Assembly (NCBI GenBank): GCA_945483525.1
Contig: CALYRV010000045.1
Location: 1 to 14,689 of the forward strand
DNA length: 14,689 nucleotides
Direction of reading: 5' to 3'
From: an uncultured Verrucomicrobiota bacterium
GTDB taxonomy: Bacteria; Verrucomicrobiota; Kiritimatiellia; RFP12; UBA1067
Shown: positions 6,309-13,142 of the stretch, one piece after another
Layout of the letters: every line of letters begins with the position of its first letter
Position numbering within the stretch: the first letter of the stretch is position 1
Program-made: the position numbers and the translations under genes
The notes under the pieces: model-generated
Databases searched by the model: none
The model's input: only the letters and a program-made list of their open reading frames with translations
Told to the model about the DNA's origin: nothing

Positions 6309-6317
6309 TGGTATAAT
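6309..6317 (+). promoter_or_regulatory. Extended -10 promoter element of the ABC exporter
   Basis: TGGTATAAT is a perfect extended -10 element (TGn plus TATAAT) ten bases after the ATPase stop. Only 11 bases separate it from ATG 6329, with no Shine-Dalgarno sequence in that space, so the transcript would begin about 4-6 bases before the start codon. No good -35 box is seen, as is common with extended -10 promoters. Confidence 0.55.
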
Positions 6318-6328
6318 AATCTGCGATT

Positions 6329-8266
6329 ATGGGTATAGAGTATAAGAAAGAGTTTTTCGATAGGGAGTATACCGCGCGAGAGGCGTATGCGCGCGCGTGG
6401 AAGTACGCGCGGAAATACAAGTTCCGGATATTCGTCGGCATCTTGTGCGGAATGCTGACCGCCGGTACGCTTGTGCCGATCTTCACCGTCGTGAAGCCGG
6501 CGCTCGAGAAGGTCAGCCGCACCGAACGGATCGCCGCGATGAAGGCCGAGTACGGGCTTGATGCACCTTCGCCTTCACCTTCGACCTCCACCTCCACCTC
6601 GACCTCCAACCTTCCCTCCTGGTATCCACAAGCGAAGGCGCTCGCGGACAAGCTCGGCATCCCGCTGGAACAGGAAGACGGCGCCATGGGCGGTGCGCTC
6701 GTGCTGATGGCGGTCATCGGTATCCCGCTCGTCGCGTGTCTGCGGTTGCTGCTGATCTTCCTCAATCAGTACTGTCTGACGTGGGCCGCGTCGAAGGTGG
6801 TGATGGATTTGAGGCAGGATCTCCTGCGCAAGATCCAGGAGCAGGCGCTGGAGTTTCACGGACGCATCGATGTCGGGCAGTTGATGTCCCGCGCCACCGG
6901 AGATCCGCAGGTGATGCAGTCCATCATCCATACCATGTTGGCCGAAGTCGCCCGCGCACCATTCGAGATTCTGGTGTCCGTCGGCTTCATCATCTGGTTC
7001 TCGATCGTCAATCACATGCTGCCGACGCTCGGCGTTATCGCTATCGGCATGCCGGCGTTCATGCTGCCGGTGTGCGGACTCGGCAAGGTCATCCGCAAGT
7101 GGTCGCGCAGAACACTGGAGAAGTCGTCCGTCGTCGGTTCGCGTATCCATGAGATCCTTACCTGCATCCGCGCGGTCAAGGCCTATAACACCGAAGAGTT
7201 TGAGAACGTCAAGTACGAACAGGTGAACCGCACGCTCTTCAAGACGAATATGCGCGCGGTCCGTTGGGGGCTCATCGTCTCTCCGACGATCGAAACGATC
7301 GGTATTGTCCTGGTGTGCGCGTTTCTCGTGTATTGTTTCGCGACCCACGTTACCCTCGCTAACGTTCTGCCGATGCTGACGCCGCTGCTGCTCATCTATC
7401 GTCCGATCAAGCAGATGGCTTCGCTTCAGGTCTCGATCGAGACCGCACAGGCATCCCTCCAGCGTATCTGGTCGCTGATGGATATTGATATGCGGCTGCC
7501 AGAAAAATCCGATGCGAAGGCGAAGGAGGATTTCTTTGACAAGGTGACGTTCGACGACGTCTCCTTCCGCTACGACACTGCCGACCACGACGCGGTCTCG
7601 CACGCGTCCTTCGACATCCCCCGCGGCAAAATGGTCGCAGTCGTCGGAGGGACCGGTAGCGGCAAGACCACGATGTCCGGACTCCTCGCGCGCTTCTACG
7701 ATCCCAGCGAGGGACGCGTCACGATGGATGGCGTTGATCTTCGTGATCTCCGTCTCGTTGATCTCCGCCGCCTTATCGGTTCGGTGCAGCAGGAGACGAT
7801 TCTCTTTAACGACACTATCGAGGAGAATATTAAGTACGGCTCGCCGAATGCGACCCACGAGGAGATCGTTGCCGCGGCTAAGATGGCGAACGCCCATGAC
7901 TTCATCATGTCTCAGCCGGAAGGGTATCAGCGTCTCTGCGGCGAGAAGGGCTTCGCGCTTTCCGGTGGCGAGCGTCAGCGTATCGCCATCGCCCGTGCAA
8001 TCCTTCGCAATCCTCCGATTCTGATTCTCGACGAGGCGACGAGTGCGCTAGATACCGTTACCGAGAAGCTCGTGCAGGATGCGCTGGTGAACCTGATGGC
8101 GAACCGCACGGTCTTTGCCATCGCCCACCGTCTTTCGACGATCCGTAATGCCGACCTCATCCTCGTGATGGACCACGGCGAAATCGTCGAGCGTGGAACC
8201 CACGACGAGCTTTACGCTGCGAACGGTGCGTATCGCAAGCTCTGCGATATGCAGCATCAGAACTGA
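6329..8266 (+). CDS. MsbA-like ABC exporter (permease-ATPase fusion)
   Basis: A 645-residue half-transporter expected to work as a homodimer in the inner membrane, possibly as a lipid or lipid A-core flippase; drug or peptide export is also possible. The N-terminal half has about six membrane segments (first about residues 30-53, second about 112-134). The ATPase half carries Walker A GGTGSGKTT (440-448), a Q-loop at SVQQETILF, signature LSGGERQ (544-550), Walker B ILILDE ending at E569, and H-loop H600 in AHRLST. The loop between segments 1 and 2, outside the membrane in this family, is unusually long and contains PSPSPSTSTSTSTS (80-93) encoded by a hexamer array. No ribosome-binding site precedes ATG 6329; the start is chosen because the frame opens there and the -10 box leaves no room for an earlier one. 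Followed 46 bases later by the AI-2E-family gene. Confidence 0.88.
   Translation: MGIEYKKEFFDREYTAREAYARAWKYARKYKFRIFVGILCGMLTAGTLVPIFTVVKPALEKVSRTERIAAMKAEYGLDAPSPSPSTSTSTSTSNLPSWYPQAKALADKLGIPLEQEDGAMGGALVLMAVIGIPLVACLRLLLIFLNQYCLTWAASKVVMDLRQDLLRKIQEQALEFHGRIDVGQLMSRATGDPQVMQSIIHTMLAEVARAPFEILVSVGFIIWFSIVNHMLPTLGVIAIGMPAFMLPVCGLGKVIRKWSRRTLEKSSVVGSRIHEILTCIRAVKAYNTEEFENVKYEQVNRTLFKTNMRAVRWGLIVSPTIETIGIVLVCAFLVYCFATHVTLANVLPMLTPLLLIYRPIKQMASLQVSIETAQASLQRIWSLMDIDMRLPEKSDAKAKEDFFDKVTFDDVSFRYDTADHDAVSHASFDIPRGKMVAVVGGTGSGKTTMSGLLARFYDPSEGRVTMDGVDLRDLRLVDLRRLIGSVQQETILFNDTIEENIKYGSPNATHEEIVAAAKMANAHDFIMSQPEGYQRLCGEKGFALSGGERQRIAIARAILRNPPILILDEATSALDTVTEKLVQDALVNLMANRTVFAIAHRLSTIRNADLILVMDHGEIVERGTHDELYAANGAYRKLCDMQHQN
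6566..6607 (+). repeat. Hexamer array encoding (Pro/Thr-Ser)7 in the ABC exporter
   Basis: Seven in-phase hexamers of the form CCTTC[GA] (three) and ACCTC[CG] (four) encode Pro-Ser x3 then Thr-Ser x4, residues 80-93. Pyrimidine-rich with almost no G on the coding strand. It sits in the loop between membrane segments 1 and 2, where extra length would be tolerated. Confidence 0.9.
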
Positions 8267-8281
8267 TAATGAAAGTTTTCC

Positions 8282-8297
8282 GTCCCGCCCTCGGGAC
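8282..8297 (+). other. Small intercistronic hairpin
   Basis: GTCCC (8282-8286) and GGGAC (8293-8297) can pair around the six-base loop GCCCTC, in the 46-base gap between the exporter and the permease. There is no T-run, so it is more likely an mRNA-stability or processing structure than a terminator. GAGGAGGA follows as ribosome-binding site for ATG 8313. Confidence 0.35.
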
Positions 8298-8312
8298 TGA
8301 GAGAGGAGGAAG

Positions 8313-9401
8313 ATGATAGAATTTTCGGACAATCAGAAGAAGATCGTCGCAAGTGCGCTGACTGTGGTTGCGCTCACCATCGTGTTCGCGTTCGTCGCAT
8401 TTCTCGCCTGGGCGGCGTTCGCCATCCTGTCCTTCGCTTCGCCCGCAATCGTTCCGGTGATCCTCGGCTTCTTTCTGGCGCTGTTCTTCAAGCCATATTA
8501 CTCCTGGTGGAAGAAGACGCTGAAGAACCCGACGCTGTCCCTGATCGTGATGCTGCTCACCGTCTTCATTCCGCTCGGTTTCCTCGCCTGGTACGCCGGC
8601 GCCGTGATGGTCGATCAGATCACGAACCTCATACATCAAGGTCCCACGGCCGTCGCCAAGGTGATCGACTGGTTCCACGCCACGTTCCCGAACCTGCGCG
8701 CGCTGATGGACCGTTTCGGTGTTCCATACGCCGAATTCGGTAATGTCTACGAGAACTACGGCAGCACGGCGATCAAGGCCGGTGCTGGTGCGCTCAAGTG
8801 TCTCGGCGGCGTGGTGTCGGCATTGGTGACCATGATCTTTTTCGTCTTCTTCTTGATGACCAAGGATCGCCGCGGCGGTGATATCGTGGCCGAACTTCCG
8901 TGTCTCAGGGATGATACCAAGGCATTCGTTGCTGCGCAGGTGGACGCCTTCATCGATATCCTCGTCAGCTTCTTTCAGCGTCAGACCATCATCTGCCTGA
9001 TCGAGGGCTGTCTCTATGGAGCCGGTTTCTGGTTGGTCGGGCTTCCTTACGGATTCCTCATCGGATTTGCGCTTGGCGTCATGAATCTGATCCCGTTCTT
9101 TGGCTCTGTCATGTGTCTGCCGCTGGCGCTGCCGCTTGCGTATTTCGGCAACGGCGGGTCGGGACTGCGCCTCGCGCTGGTCCTTGCCGTCTGGATACTT
9201 GGGCAGGTCCTCGATGGATATTTCATTACGCCGAAGATCCAGGGCGATAAGACCGGACTCGGCTATGCGGGCGTGATCTTCTCGTTCTTCTTCTGGGCGA
9301 TCGTGCTTGGGCCGCTTCTTGGCATGCTGCTCGCGATCCCGCTCTCCGCTTTCTGTGTCGTCCTTTGGCGGGCGATCAAAACGAAGTATCTCAAAGGTTG
9401 A
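8313..9401 (+). CDS. AI-2E family transporter (PerM/YhhT-like permease)
   Basis: A 362-residue inner-membrane protein with about eight hydrophobic segments: two at the N-terminus (about 12-60), one at about 75-97, a soluble domain (about 98-160), then segments at about 162-182, 222-246, 248-275, 280-300 and 315-350. The C-terminal signatures GLPYGFLIGFALGVMNLIPF, DGYFITPKIQGDKTGLG and GMLLAIPLSA are diagnostic of this family. Members include TqsA (autoinducer-2 export) and proteins for Na+/H+ exchange or unknown solutes, so the substrate is open. Start ATG 8313 is preceded by a strong GAGGAGGA. Its stop codon abuts the ATG of the glycosidase with no gap, so the two are co-translated or at least co-transcribed. 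Confidence 0.88.
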   Translation: MIEFSDNQKKIVASALTVVALTIVFAFVAFLAWAAFAILSFASPAIVPVILGFFLALFFKPYYSWWKKTLKNPTLSLIVMLLTVFIPLGFLAWYAGAVMVDQITNLIHQGPTAVAKVIDWFHATFPNLRALMDRFGVPYAEFGNVYENYGSTAIKAGAGALKCLGGVVSALVTMIFFVFFLMTKDRRGGDIVAELPCLRDDTKAFVAAQVDAFIDILVSFFQRQTIICLIEGCLYGAGFWLVGLPYGFLIGFALGVMNLIPFFGSVMCLPLALPLAYFGNGGSGLRLALVLAVWILGQVLDGYFITPKIQGDKTGLGYAGVIFSFFFWAIVLGPLLGMLLAIPLSAFCVVLWRAIKTKYLKG

Positions 9402-11933
9402 ATGAATATGAAACAGCTACTCTGCTCTGCATTGACCATCGGTATTGCCACTTCGCTTGTCGCGGGTAACGGTAAGGAACCCTGGCGGGATCCGACTGTT
9501 AGTTCCATCAACCGTCTCCCCGCCCGCGCGATCGCGGTGCCGTGCGAGAACGCCGAGAAGGCGCTCGCGGTGGCGAAGGGCGAGGCGGACGTTTCCGTCT
9601 CGAAGTGGATCCTCTCGTTGGACGGCGAATGGGATTTTCAGTGGAAGGCCAACGTCTACGATAAGGACTTTGCGAAGAAGGGCAAGATCACCGTCCCGGG
9701 CTGCTGGCAGCTGCAGGGCGATTATGATCCGCCCGTCTACACCAACACGCGCTATCCGATCTTCGGTTATAAGGAAGGCGATCCGATGACGGAACCGCCG
9801 AAGCACTTTACGTCGTATAAGTTCCGGAATCCGGTCGGACTCTATACCCGTACCTTCACAATTCCCGCCGACTGGAAGAATCGTCGCGTGGTCGTCCATT
9901 TCAACGGCGTTTCTAGCGCGATGTACCTCCGTATCAATGGTAAGGAGGTCGGTTACGGCGAGGATTCGCGTTTACCGTCCGAATACGACGTCACGCCGTT
10001 TCTTAAGGACGGCGTGAACGAGATCGCCGTCGAGGTGATCAAGCACTGCGACGGATCATTCCTCGAGGATCAGGATTTCTGGCGTCTTTCAGGCATCTTC
10101 CGCAGCGTGTGGCTCGTCGCCGAGGAGAAGGGTGCCGCTACGGATCTCATCGTTGAGACGAAGCTTGCGGATGACCTCAAGTCGGGCAGCGTTGTCATTC
10201 GCGACGAGAACGGCAAGGCTGTGCTCGAGAAGATCTATCCGAGCGTCAAGCTCTGGGACGCCGCTACGCCCAACATGTATTACGAGACCGTGAAGACCGG
10301 CTCTGATTTCCGCACCGTCTCCTTCGGCTTCCGCAAGATCGAGATCAAGAACTCCGTCGTCTACGTCAACGGCAGACGCATCCTCGTCAAGGGCGTCAAC
10401 CGTCATGAAATGGAACCAGAAACCGGCTACACCGTCTCCGTGGCCGGCATGAAGAAGGACGCCGCGATTATGCACGATCTCAACGTCAACGCCGTGCGCA
10501 CCTGTCACTATCCCGATGACTGGCGCTGGTATGGAATCTGCGACCGCGAGGGCTTCTACGTCTGTTGCGAGGCGAACGTCGAAGCGCACGGCGTGGATGA
10601 CTTCTACGGGAAGAACGGACAGTACTTGCCGAAGAATCCGCTTTACCATGACGCGATCGTCGAACGGCAGACACGCATGGTCAAGATCTTCCGCAATCAT
10701 CCTTCGATCATCTTCTGGTCGCTCGGCAACGAGTCCGGCGACGGACCCGCCATGTCCGACGGTTACAAGGCGATGATGGCGCTGGACAACACCCGTCCCA
10801 TTCAGTACGAAGGCGCTCAGGATTCCGATCACAGCGACATCAAGTGTCCGATGTACCACCGTCCTAGGGGCTGCGAAAACTACGTGAAGAACAATCCCAA
10901 GAAGCCGTTCATTCTTTGTGAGTACATCCACGCGATGGGCAACTCGACTGGCGACATCGCCGCCTACTGGAAGCTCGCCGAGAAATATCCGTCCTTCCAG
11001 GGCGGCTTCATCTGGGACTTTGCCGATCAGGCGCTGTGGAAGAATGGTCATCTCGCGTATGGCGGCGATTACGGCGATCAGCCGAATGACGACAACTTCA
11101 ACTGCAACGGCATTATCGCGGCGGACCGCAGCTACCATCCCGGCGCCTATGAAGTGAAGGCGGTCTATGGCGGCAAGCTTAATCCCGATCCGGCTCCGGC
11201 GGCGAAGCTTGCGGCGCGGCCGGAGTCCGCGCCCTACCAGACGGATGCGTTCAGGTTCAATTTGTTCCGTGCGCCGACGGACAACGACCGCGGTTGGAAC
11301 ATGGCCCACGCCTGCAAGGTCTGGAAGCAGGCGACTGAGGCCCAGAAGCTCCCCGAAGGCGTAACTGGCGGCGTTACCTGCGGAGCGGTTGAGAAGGGCG
11401 GTAAGCTCGTCGACTTCAAGCTTTCCGTTCCCAAGGGACTCGCTCCGCTGCCGCGTGCCGGCGTGACCTTCACGATCCCGAAGGACTTCACGACCGTCAA
11501 GTGGTCGGGACGCGGTCCGTACGAGAACTACTGTGACCGCAACATCGCGACCGGATTCGGCGAGTGGTCCGCCAAGATTGGACTCTCCGTCGCGGACGAT
11601 CAGCTCAATCCGAACAATTACGTCGAGCCCGGCGAAATGGGCTATCGCACGGATTGCGATTGGGTCGAGTTCTCGAACGCCGAGGGTAAGAAGATTCGCG
11701 TGACCGCGGTCAGCGGACGCTTCGGATTCAATGCGTGGCCGTATTCCCAGAAGTCCCTTGAGAAGGCCCGCCATATGCGTGATCTCAAGGTTGAGGATGT
11801 GATTACCGTCAATGTCGACACGGCGATGATGGGTGTCGGCGGTGATGACAGCTGGGGCGCGAAGCCGCGCGATCAGCATATGCTCGGCGCCGGTGAATAC
11901 AAGCTCTCCTTCCTGGTCGAAGGTCTGGAATGA
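9402..11933 (+). CDS. Secreted LacZ-like family-2 glycoside hydrolase (beta-galactosidase type), compact
   Basis: An 843-residue enzyme. The N-terminus (MNMKQLLCSALTIGIATSLV, cleavage likely after A21) is a signal peptide, so it acts in the periplasm or outside; ATG 9408 is an alternative start. The sugar-binding domain (about 60-235) includes VPGCWQLQGDYDPPVYTN and LYTRTFTIP. The catalytic barrel has GVNRHEMEP, CEANVEAHG, acid/base E444 in FWSLGNESG, nucleophile E507 in FILCEYIHAMGNS, and W538 in GGFIWDFADQ. The C-terminal LacZ-type domain keeps FNLFRAPTDNDRGW, GRGPYENYCDRN and MGVGGDDSWG. It is about 180 residues shorter than E. coli LacZ: the immunoglobulin-like domain before the barrel and the one after it (EVKAVYGGKLN to APTDND, about 35 residues) are much reduced. 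Likely hydrolyses beta-galactosides from host or plant glycans; exact specificity uncertain. It starts immediately after the permease stop. Confidence 0.88.
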   Translation: MNMKQLLCSALTIGIATSLVAGNGKEPWRDPTVSSINRLPARAIAVPCENAEKALAVAKGEADVSVSKWILSLDGEWDFQWKANVYDKDFAKKGKITVPGCWQLQGDYDPPVYTNTRYPIFGYKEGDPMTEPPKHFTSYKFRNPVGLYTRTFTIPADWKNRRVVVHFNGVSSAMYLRINGKEVGYGEDSRLPSEYDVTPFLKDGVNEIAVEVIKHCDGSFLEDQDFWRLSGIFRSVWLVAEEKGAATDLIVETKLADDLKSGSVVIRDENGKAVLEKIYPSVKLWDAATPNMYYETVKTGSDFRTVSFGFRKIEIKNSVVYVNGRRILVKGVNRHEMEPETGYTVSVAGMKKDAAIMHDLNVNAVRTCHYPDDWRWYGICDREGFYVCCEANVEAHGVDDFYGKNGQYLPKNPLYHDAIVERQTRMVKIFRNHPSIIFWSLGNESGDGPAMSDGYKAMMALDNTRPIQYEGAQDSDHSDIKCPMYHRPRGCENYVKNNPKKPFILCEYIHAMGNSTGDIAAYWKLAEKYPSFQGGFIWDFADQALWKNGHLAYGGDYGDQPNDDNFNCNGIIAADRSYHPGAYEVKAVYGGKLNPDPAPAAKLAARPESAPYQTDAFRFNLFRAPTDNDRGWNMAHACKVWKQATEAQKLPEGVTGGVTCGAVEKGGKLVDFKLSVPKGLAPLPRAGVTFTIPKDFTTVKWSGRGPYENYCDRNIATGFGEWSAKIGLSVADDQLNPNNYVEPGEMGYRTDCDWVEFSNAEGKKIRVTAVSGRFGFNAWPYSQKSLEKARHMRDLKVEDVITVNVDTAMMGVGGDDSWGAKPRDQHMLGAGEYKLSFLVEGLE

Positions 11934-11947
11934 TTTCCTCAGCACTT

Positions 11948-11975
11948 TTTCACCTTTCACCTTTACTTTATACTT
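11948..11975 (+). repeat. Heptamer repeat directly before the alanine racemase start
   Basis: TTTCACC TTTCACC TTTACTT TATACTT occupy four consecutive 7-base steps, ending three bases before ATG 11979. It fills most of the 45-base gap after the glycosidase, replaces any Shine-Dalgarno sequence, and its last unit creates the -10-like hexamer TATACT (11969-11974). Same C-rich, G-free character as the intragenic arrays. Confidence 0.7.
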
Positions 11976-11978
11976 TCC

Positions 11979-13142
11979 ATGAACCGTCGCGTTTGGGTCG
12001 AAGTCAATCTCAAGACGCTCGTCGCCAATTATCGTAAGATCGTCGCCAAGGCGAAGCCCGCGAAAGTGCTGTGCGTCCTCAAGGCGAATGCGTACGGACT
12101 CGGTGTCGGCGCTTATGCGAAAGCTCTTGCTGGCGCCGGCTGCAACGCCTTCGGCGTCGCCGAACCTTTCGAAGCGCTGGAGCTGCTGAAGGTGTTCTCT
12201 TCTTCCCAATTCCCCGTTCCCCATTCCCCATTTCCTTCCGTCCAGATCCTTTCCAGCATTCTTGCGGATGAGATCGAGCCGATGGTGAAGGCGGGAGTGA
12301 TCCTGCCGGTCACCGATCTCGAGACGGCGAATCTGATCTCGAAGGCGGCGGTGAAGGCGAAGGTCACGGCGAAGGTGCATTTCAAGCTCGATACTGGGAT
12401 GGGACGGCTTGGAATCATCGCGGACTGTCGCGAACGCATCCCTGCGACAATTGCGCTGATGCGCGAGGTGAAGATGCTGCCGAACCTCGATTGTGAAGGC
12501 GTGTTCTCGCATTTTCCGATGGCGTATGATCCGTCCGATCCGTTTACTAAGAAGCAGATCGCGATCTTCAAGGAGGTCGTCGCGGCCGCGAAGCGGTCGG
12601 GTATCCACTTCAAGAAGGTGCATATCGCGGCTTCGGACGCGATCAACAACTTCCCAGAGTGCGCCAAGGCGCCGTTCACCTATGTGCGCACCGGTATTAA
12701 CCTGCACGGCAGCTTCGATCCGAACGGACGCCGTGCGCTGAAGGTGGAGTCCGTGCTGACGCTCAAGACCCGTGTCGCTCAGGTTCGCGAACTCCCTGCG
12801 GGGAAGACCCTTGGGTACGGACGTACCTGGTGTCTCCGCGAGCCGACGAAGGTGGCGACGATTTCCGCGGGGTATGCGGACGGACTCCCCCTTGCGCTTA
12901 CGAACCGTGGCAAGGTGATCATCGGCGGACGGATGTGTCCCGTGATCGGCAGGATTTCGATGGACTACACGACGGTCGACGTCTCCAACGTTCCGAACGT
13001 CAAGGCGGGTGACGAGGTGATCTGTTTCGGCAAGTCCGGCAAGCTTTCCATCACTCCCGACGACTGGGCGGCGTTGAAGGGCACTCACGCCTACGATATT
13101 ATCTGCTCTCTCGGCAATCGTGTTGCCCGTGTCTTCGTCTAA
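11979..13142 (+). CDS. alr: Alanine racemase
   Basis: A 387-residue PLP enzyme that interconverts L- and D-alanine for peptidoglycan in the cytoplasm. The PLP lysine is K35 in VLKANAYGLG; the barrel continues with FKLDTGMGRLG, VFSHFPMAY, and the C-terminal domain supplies the second catalytic tyrosine Y299 in SAGYADGLP, then GRISMDYTTVDV. Length is normal for the family (about 360-390) despite an insert, SSSQFPVPHSPFPS near residues 74-87, encoded by a heptamer array and placed in the surface turn where relatives read directly into the PILxLG strand. No ribosome-binding site is seen; the start is set by the first ATG after the upstream heptamer repeat and by the conserved VEVNLKTLVANYR. The stop overlaps the next start (TAATG). 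Confidence 0.92.
   Translation: MNRRVWVEVNLKTLVANYRKIVAKAKPAKVLCVLKANAYGLGVGAYAKALAGAGCNAFGVAEPFEALELLKVFSSSQFPVPHSPFPSVQILSSILADEIEPMVKAGVILPVTDLETANLISKAAVKAKVTAKVHFKLDTGMGRLGIIADCRERIPATIALMREVKMLPNLDCEGVFSHFPMAYDPSDPFTKKQIAIFKEVVAAAKRSGIHFKKVHIAASDAINNFPECAKAPFTYVRTGINLHGSFDPNGRRALKVESVLTLKTRVAQVRELPAGKTLGYGRTWCLREPTKVATISAGYADGLPLALTNRGKVIIGGRMCPVIGRISMDYTTVDVSNVPNVKAGDEVICFGKSGKLSITPDDWAALKGTHAYDIICSLGNRVARVFV
12204..12239 (+). repeat. Heptamer array inside alr with G-quadruplex pattern on the template strand
   Basis: From 12205 the units are CCCAATT, CCCCGTT, CCCCATT, CCCCATT, TCCTTCC. On the minus strand this gives four G-runs (GGGG, GGGG, GGGG, GGG) with loops of 3, 3 and 4 bases, which meets the usual G3+N1-7 quadruplex rule. 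The array encodes roughly residues 76-87, an extra surface stretch in the racemase. Confidence 0.9.
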
